Assembly (NCBI RefSeq): GCF_949987515.2
Contig: NC_082692.2
Span: 90,591,488 to 90,655,487 of the forward strand
DNA: 64,000 bases
Direction of reading: 5' to 3'
DNA from: Delphinus delphis
Taxonomy: Eukaryota; Chordata; Mammalia; Artiodactyla; Delphinidae
Part shown: piece by piece, positions 24,570-35,613 of the stretch
How the letters are laid out: each line of letters begins with the position of its first letter
Position numbering within the stretch: the first letter of the stretch is position 1
Notes under the pieces: model-generated
Told to the model about the DNA's origin: nothing
Seen by the model: the letters and a program-made list of their open reading frames with translations, nothing else
Database searches by the model: none
Program-made: the position numbers and the translations under genes

Positions 24570-25315
24570 AGCTTTATTGAGTTATTCATTCATAATCCAT
24601 ATAATTAGCACATTTAGGAAGTACAATTCAGTGTTCTCAGTATATTCAAAGGATTGTTCAGACATCACCAGAATCAATTTGAGAATACAGCTGGCCCATG
24701 ACCAATGTGAGGGTTAGGGGTGCTAACCCTCCATGCAGTTGAAAATTTGCACATAACTTGTAGTTGGTTCTTTGTATCCAAGGATCCACATCCATGGTTT
24801 CAACCAACAGTGGATTGTATAGTGTTGTAGTATTACTATTGAAAAAACTCTGAGTACAAGTGGACCCACACAGTTCAAACCCATTTTGCTCAAGGATCAA
24901 CTCTATATTCATCATTCCATAAAGAAACCCCATACCTATTAGCAGTCACTCCTCATTTCTCCTAAACCCTCTCCTAGCCCTAATCTACTTTCTGTCTCTG
25001 TGGTTTTGCCTATCCTGGATATTTCATATGTAAGGAATTATATAATATGTGATTTTTTGTGACTGACTTCTTTCACTTTGCATCATGATTTAAAGGTTTA
25101 TCCACGTTGTAGCATGTGTCAGCACTTCATTCTTCTTAAGGCCCAGTAATATTCCATTGCATGGTATACCACATTTTATTTATCCATTCTTCAGTTAATG
25201 GACATTTGGGTTGTTGTTACTTTTTTGCCTATTGTAAATAATGCCTATATGAACATTTGACTACAGTTTTTGTGTGGACGTATACCTGGGAGTGTCATTT
25301 TGGGGTCCAAAGTGA
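24570..25315 (-). mobile_element. L1M 3'-end fragment, antisense, split by a Tigger element
   Basis: GCTTTATTGAGTTATTCATT, AGTACAATTCAGTGTTCTCA and GACATCACCAGAATCAATTT lie left of the insert. CCTATTAGCAGTCACTCCTC, TTTCTGTCTCTGTGGTTTTG, GTAATATTCCATTGCATGG and GGACATTTGGGTTGTTGTTA lie to its right. Together they give the well-known antisense order of an old mammalian L1 3' region. There is no open frame. The two halves join cleanly if 24688-24903 and one TA are removed. Confidence 0.85.
24688..24903. mobile_element. Tigger-type (TcMar) short non-autonomous element, copy 1
   Basis: The left end is CAGCTGGCCCATGACC and the right end read on the minus strand is GAGTTGATCCTTGAGC, both related to CAGTTGACCCTTGAACAAC of Tigger-derived elements. 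It is flanked by TA at 24686-24687 and 24904-24905. Its inside reads GGTTCTTTGTATCCAAGGA, CATGGTTTCAACCAACAG and GTGGACCCACACAGTTCAAA. At 216 bp it has no transposase and depended on an autonomous relative. A related copy is at 37208-37445. Confidence 0.85.
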
Positions 25316-25319
25316 AGAT

Positions 25320-26985
25320 TTTTAACTAATATGTTTAAACTTCATCAACCCTGAAATATGGTGAAGTTTTAAAGGTAATATGTTAAAAGCTATAAAGTAA
25401 AATTCTTTCTCAATGAATCGTTTTACTCATCTAAACTACCTCTTCAGTGTTTTACTCTCTAGAAAATAAGTATCTCCTAAAGCTTTAGTCCTTCTCCAAA
25501 CTCAATAGTGGCACACCATCCAATGATTAAAGATTTGAATACAAGACAAGAAGGTAAATTGTCTATAAAAAACGAAACGAAGAATATGTCCTTTCCTCTT
25601 ATTAAGAGCAAAATACATGCAACTTGGATATGGTATACTGACAAACAAGTTTAGTTAGTATATCAGGGGAAAAAATCTAATTGAATCCCAGCTCAGGCTT
25701 TTGGGGGCTTAGAATATTTGCATGGCAATAAAGAAAACTGTGGGTGGGCTTTGTCAACCAGTCCATAAAATCCAAAAGTTATAGATGCAAAAAGGTATCA
25801 AGCTTGTATTTTCTCATCCCGGGAAGTGCCAGTCAAGACTGTAAAGCATGCCCGTATTGGAAATAGATCTTTACTATCATTGAATGTGATGACCGGTATC
25901 AGAACACCTATTGGAAAAGAGGCTGAAATGAATGCACTGGGGAGAGTGATGTTATTCATGCAGTGTGCACCTTGGAAGGCTATTTGGATTACATTTGATT
26001 ACCACTCCTGTGTATTTGATGTTTTGCAGGTATTCTACTGGGACTACCTTTTCTTTTTCCAGTTGAAAATAGGTTAGAGGAAGGATATAAACATGTTAGT
26101 GTTCTGAAAGGAAAAAATAAAGATAAGATACTGTCACTGCCACAAAATTATCTTCCTTGACCTGAATGATGAAAGAGTGCAGAAAAGCAACTGACTAAAT
26201 ATTGTTCATAAATTGAACATTGTCAGTAAATGTTTAGTCAAAAACATTTTTAAATTTATATATGTCTGTAAAAGTCATGTATGTAATCTTCATTCAGTGT
26301 GCTCCAAAATCAAACATGCAAGTATTTTACTTAAAATACAAGTCACTGATATGTCTTTATTGTGCATGATTTAATGTTGAACACCAAGCACAAATATACA
26401 TTGGTTTGTATTTTGCAAACCTTGTCACTAATGTTTTATTTGCTTTTCATCTTGGCAAGGCCAAGGTTTTCCATAAGTATCATTACTAACAAGTGATCTG
26501 GAACAGAATCAGTATCGAGTGTCTACTTTCTAAAAGGATTGAAAATATGTATTTAGAGGTGAATACGACAGATACACTGTGTAATGAAGGAAATGGTTGA
26601 GCAATATCATTCAGTTCTGCTTTTAGCAGTGATGGAATATATGTACAATGTCACATGGAAATAGAAATTAACATTATACCGCCACCCCTATTGCTACTCC
26701 AAATAACAGTCTTAAGACAGGTTTCTTACAATGTGACTTACAAGTCAATTAAGTACATCAGTTACGAATGAGAGCCAGCAGAAGACAAAACTGTGCAGTA
26801 TATACTGTTTATTTTAGTGAAGTTTTCCTTTATACTCTCACCCACACCTTTGACAGATTTTACCCATGCCTGGAACTATGGTTCTCTCCATTACTCAGCC
26901 CTCATGTGCTTTTCCCCTCCCAACACTCTCCTTTCTCTCCAATTTCTCAGTTCTCTACCAAAGCATATTCTTAGACTGAGAGTAC
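25320..26985. other. AT-rich non-repetitive stretch without a recognised gene
   Basis: No gene or clear transposon. Open frames such as 25826-26077 are short and without motifs. The right edge runs into the first copy of the direct duplication. Confidence 0.45.
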
Positions 26986-26989
26986 TCCA

Positions 26990-27222
26990 TTCCAGTAGTT
27001 CTTATAATTCTTAGAGTTTGGAGGAGTAAAAAGAGCTGGTGTTTCACAGTATGTCAGGTAGTTTCTCCTGGGTCTTTTGACAAATCCTTTATATGGCTAA
27101 AATTTTCATATTTGGAAAAGACATATCAAAGTCAGAGCCATTCCAAGTATCTGTACTTTTTAAAAATCAAAGTTGTCCAAGTAGAAATTGACTACTGGAG
27201 GAAATACAGTTTTATAAAAGCA
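26990..27222 (+). repeat. duplication copy A, left part
   Basis: Read against 36970-37205 the order of words is the same: a GTCAGGTAGTTTCTCCTGGG / GTCAGAGAGTTTCATCTAGG pair, GAGCCATTCCAAGTATCTGT / GAGCCATTTTAACATCTGT, GAAATTGACTACTGGAGG / GAAGTTGACTGATGAAGG, and AGTTTTATAAAAG in both. By eye it is roughly 70% identical. It stops at the L1-A insertion and resumes at 32533. Confidence 0.75.
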
Positions 27223-27418
27223 TCTTATTTTATTTATTTATTTTTTATTTTTATTTTATCCATTTTATACATATTAGTGTACTTACGTCAATTCCAATCT
27301 CCCAGTTCATCACACCAATACCCCCCGGGGACACTTTTCCCCTTGGTGTCCATATGTTTGTTCTCTACATCTGTGTCTCTATTTCTGCCCTGCACACTGG
27401 TTCATCTGTACCGTTTTT

Positions 27419-30400
27419 CTAGGTTCCACATATATGCGTTAATAAGCGATATTTGTTTTTCTCTTTCTGTCTTACTTGACTCTGTATGACAGTCTCTAGA
27501 TGCATCCACGTCTGTACAAATGACCCAGTTTCATTCCTTTTATGGCTGTGTAATATTCCATTGTATATATGTACCACATCTTCTTTATCCATTCGTCTGT
27601 TGATGGGCATTTAGGTTACTTCCATGTCCCGGCTATTGTAAATAGTGCTGAAGTGAACATTGGGGTGCATGTGTATTTCTGAATTATGGTTTTCTGTGGG
27701 TATATGCCCAGTAGTGGGATTGCTGGGTCATATGGTAATTCTACTTTTAGTTTTTTAAGGAAACTCCATACTGTTCTCCATAGTGGCTGTATCAATTTAC
27801 ATTCCCACCAACAGTGCAAGAGGGTTCCCTTTTCTCCACACCCTCTCCAGCATTTATTGTTTGTAGATTTCTTGATGATGGCCATACTGACTGGTGTGAA
27901 GTGATACCTCATTGTAGTTTTGATTTTCATTTCTCTAATGATTAGCGATGTTGAGCAGCTTTTCATGTGCTTCTTAGCCATCTGTATGTCTTCTTTGGAG
28001 AAATGTCTATTTAGGTCTTCTGCCCATTTTTGGATTGGGTTGTTTATTTTTTTTTAATACTGAGCTGCATGAGCTGTTTATATATTTTGGAAATTAATCC
28101 TTTATCCGTTGATTCGTTTGCAAATGTTTTCTCCCATTCTGAGGGTTGTCTTTTCATCTTGTTTATGGCTTCCTTTGCTGTGAAAAAACTTTTAAGTTTC
28201 ATTAGGTCCCATTTGTTTATTTTTGTTTTTATTTCCATTACTCTAGGAGGTGGATCAAAAAAGATCTTGCTGTGATTTATGTCAGAGAGTGTTCTTCCTG
28301 TGTTTTCCTCTAAGATTTTTATACTGTACGGTCTTACATTTAGGTCTTTAATCCATTTTGAGTTTATTTTTGTATATGGTGTTAGGGGGTGTTGTAATTT
28401 CATTCTTTTATATGTGGCTGTCTAGTTTTACAAGCACCACTTATTGAAGAGACTGTCTTTTCTCCACTGTATATCCTTGCCTTCTTTGTCATAGATTAGT
28501 TGACCATAGGTGTGTGGGTTTGTCTCTGGGCTTTCTATCCTGTTTCATTGATCCATATTTCTCTTTTGGTGCCAGTACCATATTGTATTGATTACTGTAG
28601 CTTTGTAGCATAGTCTGAAGTCAGGGAGTCTGATTCCTCCAGCTCTGTTTTTCCTTTTCAAGATTGCTTTGGCTATTCAGGGTCTTTTGTGTCTCCATAC
28701 AGATTTTAAGATTTTTTTGTTCTAGTTCTGTAAAAAATGCCATTGGTAATTTTTTTTAGGGATTGAATTGAATCTGTAGATTGCTATTGGTAGTATAGTC
28801 ATTTTCACAATATTGATTTTTCCCATCCATGAACATGGTATATCTCTCCATTGATTTGTGTCATCTTTGATTTCTCTCATCAGTGTCTTACAGTTTTCTG
28901 AGTACAGGCCTTTTACCTCCTTAGGTAGGTTTATTCCTAGTTATTTTATTCTTTTTGTTGCAGGGGTGAGTGGGATTGTTTCCTTAATTTCTCTTTCGGA
29001 TCTTTCATAGTTAGTCTATAGGAATGCAAGAGATTTCTGTGCATTAATTCTGTATCCTGAAACTTTATCAAATTCATTGATTAGTTCTAGTAGTTTTCTG
29101 ATGGCATCTTTAGGATTCTCTATGTATAGTATCATGTCATCTGCAAACAGTGGCAGTTTTACTTCTTCTTTTCCAATTCCTATTCCTTTTATTTCTTTTT
29201 CTTCTCTGATTGCTGTGGCTAGGACTTCCAAAACTACATTGAATAACAGTGGCGAGAGTGGACATCCTTGTCTTGTTCCTGATCTTAGAGGAAATGCTTT
29301 CAGTTTTTCACCATTGAGAATGATGTTTGCTGTGGGTTTGTCATATATGCCTTTATTATGTGGAGGTAAGATCCCTCTATGCCAACTTTCTGGAGAGTTT
29401 TTATCATAAATGGGTGTTGAATTTTGTCAAAAGCTTTTTCTGCATCTATTGAGGTGATCATATGGTTTTTCTCCTTCAATTTGTTAATATGGTTTATCAC
29501 ATTGATTGATTTGTGTATACTGAAGGATCCTTGCATCCCTGGGATAAATCCCACTTGATCATGGTGTATGATCCTTTCAGTGTGTTGTCGGATTCTTTTT
29601 GCTAGTATTTTGTTGAAGATTTTTGCATCCATATTCATGAGTGACATTGGCCTGTAATTTTCTTTTTTTGTAGTATCTTTGTCTGGTTTTGGTATCAGTG
29701 TGATGGTGGCCTCATAGAATGAGTTTGGGAGTGTTCTTTCCTCTGAAATTTTTTGGAAGATTTTGAGAAGGATGGGTGTTAGCTCTTCTCTAAAGGTTTG
29801 ATGGAATTCACCTGTGAAGCCATCTGGTCCTGCAGTTTTGTTTGTTGGAAGATTTTTAATCACAGTTTCAATTTCATTACTTGTGATTGCTCTGTCCATA
29901 TTTTCCATTTCTTCCTGATTCAGTCTTGGAAGGTTATACCTTTCTAAGAATTTGTCCATTTCTTCCAGATGTCCATTTTATTGGCATAGAGTTGCTTGTA
30001 GTAGTCTCTTAGGATGCTTTGTATTTCTGCAGTGACTTTTGTAACTTCTCCTTTTTCATTTCTAATTATATTGATTTGAGTCCTCTCCCTCTTTTTCTTC
30101 ATGAGGCCAGCTAAAGGTTTATCAATTTTGTTTATCTTCTCAAAGAACCAGCTTTCAGTTTTATTGATCTTTGCTATTGTTTTCTTTGTTTCTATATCAT
30201 TTTTCTTTTGCTCTGATCTTTATGATTTCATCCCTTTTGCTAACTTTGGATTTTGTTTGTTCTTCTTTTTCTTATTCCTTTAGGTGTAAGGTTAGATTGT
30301 TTACTTGGAATTTTTCTTGTTTCTTGAGGTAGGCTTGTATTGCTATAAACTTCCCTCTTAGAACTGCTTTTGCTGCCTCTCCTACGTTTTGGATTGTCGT

Positions 30401-31238
30401 GTTTTCATTGTCATTTGTCTGTAGGTATTTTTTTTATTTCCTCTTTGATTTCTTCAGTGATCTCTTAGTTATTTAGTAATGTATTGTTTAGCCTCCATGT
30501 GTTTGTCTTTTTTACAGATTTTTTCCTGTAATTGATATCTAGTCTCTTAGTGTTGTGGTTGGAAAAGATACTTGATACGATTTCAATTTTCTTAAATTTA
30601 CCAAGGCTTGATCAGTGACCCAGGATATGATCTATCTTGGAAAATGTTCCATGAGCACTTGAGAAGAAAGTGTAACTACTGCTTTTGGATGTAATGTCCT
30701 ATAAATATCAATTAAATCTATCTGGCCTATTGAATCATTTAAAGCTTGTGTTCCTTATTAATTTTCTGTTTGGATGATCTGTCCATTGGCGTAAGTGAGG
30801 TGTTAAAGTCCTCCACTATTATTGTGTTACTGTCGATTTCCTCTTTTATAGCTGTTAGCATTTGCCTTATATATTGAGGTGCTCATATGTTGGCTGCATA
30901 TATATTTATAATTGTTATATCTTCCTCTTGGATTGATCCCTTGATCATGATGTAGTGTCCTCCTGTTCTCTTATAACATTGTTAATTTTAAAGTCTATTT
31001 TATCTGATATGAGTATTGCTACTCCAGCTTTCTTTTGATTTCCATTTGCATGGAATATCTTTTTCCATCCCCTCACTTTCAGTCTGTATGTGTCCCTAGA
31101 TCTGAAGTGGGTCTCTTGTAGACATCATATATATGGGTCTTGTTTTTCAATCCATTCATCGAGCCTGTGTCTTTTGCTTGGAGCATTTAATCCATTCACG
31201 TTTAAGGTAATTATCGATATGTATTTTCCTATTACCAT
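27419..31238 (-). pseudogene. L1 ORF2 (endonuclease/reverse transcriptase) pseudogene, L1-A
   Basis: The start ATG (31236-31238) is followed by the ITLNVNGLNAP start of the endonuclease, and the C-terminal end stops near 27419, giving about 1270 codons, the usual L1 ORF2p length. The endonuclease part is badly shifted. Reverse transcriptase is clearest at 29300-29959 ([19 protein letters not shown], then [14 protein letters not shown]) and at 29016-29231, where the FADD catalytic motif is intact (codons 29136-29147). The C-terminal cysteine-rich motif C-x3-C-x7-H-x4-C is readable in 27616-27981. ORF2p nicks DNA and copies L1 RNA into the target. Multiple stops and frameshifts make this copy inactive. 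Confidence 0.92.
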
Positions 31239-31296
31239 TTTCTTAATTGTTTTGGGTTTGTTTTTGTAGGTCCTTTTCTTCTCTTGTGTTTCCCAC

Positions 31297-32448
31297 TTAG
31301 AGAAGTTCCTTTAGCATTTGTTGTAGAGCTGGTTTGGTGTTCTGAATTCTTTTAGCTTTTGCTTGTCCGTAAAGCTTTTCATTTCCCTGTCGAATCTGAA
31401 TGAGATCCTTGCCGGGTCGAGTAATCTTGGTTGTAGGTTCTTCCCTTTTATCACTTTTAAATATATTATACCACTCCCTTCTGGCTTGTAGAGTTTCTGC
31501 TGAGAAATCAGCTGTTAACCTTATGGTAGTTCCCTTGTATGTTATTTCTCGTTTTTCCCTTGTTGCTTTTCATAATTTTTCTTTGTCTTTAATTTTTGTC
31601 AATTTGATTGCTATGTGTCTCAGTGTGTTTCTCGTTGGATTTATCCTGCCTGAGACTCTCTGCGCTTCCTGGACTTCGGTGGCTATTTCCTTACCATGTT
31701 AGGGAAGTTTTCCACCATAATCTCTTCAAATATTTTCTTGGGTCCTTTCTCTCTTCTCCTTCTGGGACGCCTATAATATAAATGTTGTTGCGTTTAATGT
31801 TGTCCGAGAGGTCTCTTAGGCTGTCTTCGTTTCTTTTCATTCTTTCTTCTTTTTCTTTTTTTTTTGCGGTACGCGGGCCTCTCACTGTTGTGGCCTCTCC
31901 CGTTGCGGAGCACAGGCTCCGGATGCGCAGGCTCAGTGGCCATGGCTCACGGGCCCAGCTGCTCTGCGGCATGTAGGATCTTCCCGGACCAGGGCACGAA
32001 CCCATGTCCCCTGCCTCAGCAGGCGGACTCTCAACCACTGCGCCACCAGGGAAGCCCTCATTCTTTTTTCTTTATTCTGTTCTGTGGCAGTCAATTCCAC
32101 CCTTCTGTCTTCCTGGTCACTTATCTGTTCTTCTGCTTCAGTTATTTGGCTATTGATTCTTTCTAGTGTATTTTTCATTTCAGTTATTGTATTGTTCATC
32201 TCTGTTTGTTCTTTAATTCTTCTAGATGTTTTTTCTTTAATTCTTCTAGGTCTTTGTTAAACATTTCTTGCATCTTCTTGATCTTTGCCTCCATTCTTTT
32301 TCTGAGGTCCCTATCATCTTCACTATCATTATTCTGAATTATTTTTCAGGAAGGTTGCCTATCTCCACTTCATTCGGTTGTTTTTCTGGAGTTTTATCTT
32401 GTTCCTTCATCTGGTACATGAATGATGAAAAGCCCTCTGCCTTTTCAT
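31297..32448 (-). pseudogene. L1 ORF1 pseudogene, L1-A, interrupted by a SINE
   Basis: By alignment with L1-B the start ATG is at 32446-32448 and the stop TAA at 31297-31299. After removal of the SINE and its duplication the length is about 310 codons, near the usual ORF1p size. The N-terminal coiled-coil part is visible (ITEMKNTLERINSQITEAEE) just before the SINE at 32058. After the SINE the sequence resumes with ERMKRNEDSLRDLSDNIKR and IIGVPEGEE, the beginning of the RNA-binding core. ORF1p is the trimeric RNA-binding partner of ORF2p. The SINE and several indels destroy the frame. Confidence 0.88.
31853..32058 (-). mobile_element. CHR-type tRNA-derived SINE inside L1-A ORF1
   Basis: On the minus strand it begins AGGGCTTCCCTGGTGGCGCA and carries the GGTTGAGAGTCCGCCTGC head, the GCGGAGCCTG-type middle and an A tail (the T run at about 31853-31865). 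The target duplication is CATTCTTT(C/T)TTCTTT at about 31838-31853 and 32059-32074. It is in the same orientation as the host L1. This SINE family is characteristic of cetaceans, which supports the lineage call. Confidence 0.93.
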
Positions 32449-32532
32449 CTTGTCTTTCTTTCTGTGAACATGGTTTTTGTTCCACAGGCTGCAGGATTTT
32501 AGTTCTTCTTGCTTCTGCTCTCTGCCCTCTGG

Positions 32533-33520
32533 TCTTAACTGTGCATTGTTGATGTGAACCCTGGATTCCTTATGGTCATCACAAGTCCCTTGGCACTGTT
32601 CTGCAGCTGAGGGTCATGACCTAAAAGCTTTGATCTTATTTCCAATTTTATCTAAATGTCCTCTGAGGTTTCAATTGGTTAGTTACACTGGCCTCCTTTT
32701 TGCTCCCTATCCTGTCACCTCAGAAATGTTTGTCAAAATTGCCATTTTACTCTTTGGGAATGATAGTAAATGAGAAAAAACTTTCTGTTTGCATTTGTTG
32801 TTGTTGTTGTCTCCTTTTATAAACATATTTAAATTTGATGGTCGGAGGATTAGGTCATTGTGTGGACATGTGTATAAATAAAGATGTAAGTATCTGAAAT
32901 GAAAATCGGTATTGGGGACCCAGGGATTCCTACTTGACCTTATTCTATCTTTGTAATGTGTAATGTGAACTCTCCAGCCTTACCTCATCTGTAAAATACC
33001 TTGTCTATATAATAAAAAGAGTTAGATTTTTCTTATGTCCTTTATGGCTCTTTTTTGATAATTTTTAAAAAATAGGGATAGCTGCCAAACTTACAAACGT
33101 AAATTTTATTAGCGTATCTTCCTAAGAACCAGTTGCCGAAAAGGTGCTTTTGCTTATTGAAATTCAGCACAAAAGAACAACTTTGTTAGTATTTCTGATG
33201 GCATTTCTTCCCTCAGAGTTGGGTACTTTGTCCTCCCATTTTAATTCTGCCCCCAGTTCTTTCTACAGCTCTTTCTGATGTAGGAAAGCTTGCTTCTCCT
33301 CTTCTTTGGAATATGTGTCTCTTCCTGGTATTTCTCCCGCTCCAAGGTTTCAGTTTTCACTTCTATTTGAATATAAACTTTTTCAGTGCTCTTTGTAATC
33401 AGTATATGTACTTTCAAGTTTTCATTTTCTCTTCTCAGTTATTACCTGTCAGGCCCACCCACAAAAACCAGGATATCATCCATATTATGCTACACTGGTG
33501 GCCACTTGCTCCATTGACGT
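32533..33520 (+). repeat. duplication copy A, right part
   Basis: It aligns in the same orientation with 38101-39070. Shared words in order include TGCATTGTTGATG, TGGATTCCTTATGGTCA, AAGTCCCTTGGCACTGTTCT, GTTACACTGGCCTCCTTTTT, CCTGTCACCTC, GTTGTTGTTGTCTCC, TATCTGAAATGAAAATC, CCTTGTCTATATAATAA and TTTCAAGTTTTCATT. By eye identity is roughly 75-80% with small indels. Neither copy holds an open frame that I recognise. The match fades after about 33500. Confidence 0.88.
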
Positions 33521-33524
33521 ATAA

Positions 33525-33687
33525 AATGAACCTAATATATGTTAGATATCAAATCACTCCCATTAAAACAAACGAACAAACACCCAGACGGCAATGATAT
33601 TGATATAACCAGGCTATGACATGAGTATAATTTAACCTAAGGAACCCAAACTGATTTTTGTGAGATTGTCATACCTTACTGACTTAT
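33525..33687. other. unique AT-rich spacer
   Basis: Nothing recognisable between the end of duplication copy A and the SINE target duplication. Confidence 0.5.
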
Positions 33688-33704
33688 TTCAAACATAATT
33701 TTTT

Positions 33705-33912
33705 TTTTTTTTTTTTGGGGGGGTACGCGGGCCTCCCACTGCTGTGGCCTCTCCCGCTGCGGAGCACAGGCTCCGGACGCGCAGGCTCAGCGGCCATGGC
33801 TCACCGGGCCCAGCCGCTCCGCGGCATGTGGGATCCTCCCGGACCGGGGCATGAACCCGCGTCCCCTGCATCGGCAGGCAGACTCCCAACCACTGCGCCA
33901 CCAGGGAAGCCC
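33705..33912 (-). mobile_element. CHR-type tRNA-derived SINE
   Basis: Full-length antisense copy: GGGCTTCCCTGGTGGCGCAG head, tRNA-like promoter boxes, and the CGCGGGCC...GTACC end before a T run (A tail on the minus strand). Perfect target duplication TTCAAACATAATTTTT at 33688-33703 and 33913-33928. The protein-like frames across it are shadows of the GC-rich SINE body. Confidence 0.95.
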
Positions 33913-33929
33913 TTCAAACATAATTTTTC

Positions 33930-35414
33930 CAGAACACTTTTATGAGGACAATACTGTGGTGATTATTGAAACATCTAGGTCGTGGTGAAGTAACTGTGTT
34001 ACTTGGATAAATGTTGTCACCTCTCTGGTAGAGTTAAATATTGAATACTTAATATTTCAGTATTAACCTTTAAAAAATCTCTGAGTCTACAGTTAACCTA
34101 TAATACAATAATTTATTCCCACCTTGAGTATTATAAGCTATTTATTGATTTTGATATTTACATAGAGCAGAAAATACATAATATAAATAGATTTTGTACT
34201 GTAATACATACAGTGCCTACTACATACAGTCAACAAACACAATAAAATGACATAACGTTTCTTGCAAGAGATATTTTAAAACATTGGGTGGCTTGGATGG
34301 GGCATGATTAAGACGGAGCACCTTAACTCGATTTTCTGGTTTTCAAAACTTTGAATTGCAATAAAAAATTTTTGATGTGCTATTTTAAGTTTCAGTAGCA
34401 AATAAATGTGTGTCTAGAGGATCTTATTAAAATTAAGATGCATTAAAACAAGACAAAATACTTCCCAGGGTATGAGGTAAAACATCTCAGGCATATAAAG
34501 TACCTAGAAAAACAAGGAAAAAAAGTCCCAGAAGCTGCACTTATAGACCCTCTGTGCTGCAGGCTGCCAACCCCTCCCTTGAAGCCATTGTTTTCTCAGA
34601 CATTCACCTCTCCCTGGCTATAAAAGTTCTTAAAGGACCTGCCTTCTTGTGCAGGATACGTTGATTGTTGCATGAGCTAAATTGGTTGTCTCCTGTTAAG
34701 CCGGATCAGTTGTCTTGACTCATTAAGAGTGACTTGGTGATGGTGACCACTCCACAAAGGTCATGCTGTGGATCACCATGATGACGTCATTGACAAAATG
34801 CAATACCAGAATATCTTGATATCGTAGTCCTTTAACAGCTGCTGATTTGATTCCAGTTAGGTTGCTTCTTTCTTGGCCACACTGCAGTGGAAGACCAATT
34901 TGCAGTTGATATATTTTCATCAGTGAACATTGAAAAGTGGAGACACTGTGCTTTAGATTTCCCTCACGTCCTTGTCTGAGCTGTATCATCATGCTTCTTC
35001 CCTGACAGTAGAATCATTACCTTCTGCTGTCACCAGCGTAGATTTTCAGAAAGTTTGCATTAAATCCACTGATAGGAGAGCAGCAGGGGCTTTTTTTCCC
35101 AAGTTTGTTGCTGCTTCACCAACATTTTCATCACAATATGCACTGGCTTAGAATTCATTCAAAATAAGTAAATAAAATCCTTTTTCATTGTGGCCTGCCT
35201 GCCAAGTGTAATCCATTGTCAATATACTTCTTTATTTTACTGGCATATTTTGTTTCCTTCTTAAAACCACACTGATTGGGACTTGGCTTCAAATTTTCTC
35301 ATGATTTACTTCTTATATAGTGGCATTATCATATAGGTGCTATTTGCATTTTCCTTTTGTTATTTTGAGATGATTATTTACACCAATTTTTTTTTCCCTT
35401 GAGAAAGTATTCTT
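33930..35414. other. non-repetitive stretch without a recognised gene
   Basis: No repeat or gene with clear support. A minus-strand frame of 89 codons at 34723-34992 sits in a region that reads somewhat like a decayed gene copy (open pieces in all three frames), but I could not match it to any known protein. Confidence 0.4.
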
Positions 35415-35430
35415 AAAAGACTATATCATA

Positions 35431-35597
35431 GGGCTTCCCTGGTGGCGCAGAGGTTGAGAGTCCTCCTGCCGATGCAGGGGACGCGGGTTCGTGCCCCGGT
35501 TTGGGAGGATCCCACGGGCCATGGAGCGGCTGGGCCCGTGAGCCATGGCCGCTGAGCCTGCGTGTCCGGAGCCTGTGCTCTGCAATGGGAGGAAAAA
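35431..35597 (+). mobile_element. CHR-type tRNA-derived SINE, 3'-truncated
   Basis: It begins GGGCTTCCCTGGTGGCGCAG. The pol III A box is TGGCGCAGAGG (35443-35453) and the B box is GGTTCGTGCCC (35486-35496), the internal promoter inherited from a tRNA. The body stops about 30 bases early, at TGCAATGGGAGG, and goes straight into the A tail. Target duplication AAAAGACTATATC(A/G)TA at 35415-35430 and 35598-35613. Confidence 0.95.
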
Positions 35598-35613
35598 AAA
35601 AGACTATATCGTA

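Larger units (their letters stand above)
27228..32532 (-). mobile_element. L1 LINE, antisense, truncated in the 5' UTR (L1-A)
   Basis: Read on the minus strand it contains a short remnant of 5' UTR (32449-32532), ORF1, ORF2 and a 3' UTR ending in an A/T-rich tail at 27228-27260. Both reading frames carry many stops and shifts. A CHR SINE lies inside ORF1 (31853-32058). Flanks share only TCTTA (27223-27227 and 32533-32537), shorter than a normal target duplication. The flanking unique sequence belongs to duplication copy A. Its 3' UTR differs from that of L1-B, so the two belong to different L1 subfamilies. Confidence 0.93.

Noticed and set aside
31691..32199. Two 88-115 codon frames joining a coiled-coil part to a basic/proline part
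   Set aside because: They are artificial fusions of L1 ORF1 with the inserted SINE.
33689..33945. 70-76 codon GC-rich frames on both strands
   Set aside because: They lie in the CHR SINE body.
34500..35150. Possible processed pseudogene on the minus strand
   Set aside because: Open pieces exist in all frames but none could be tied to a known protein; no poly-A tail or target duplication was found.
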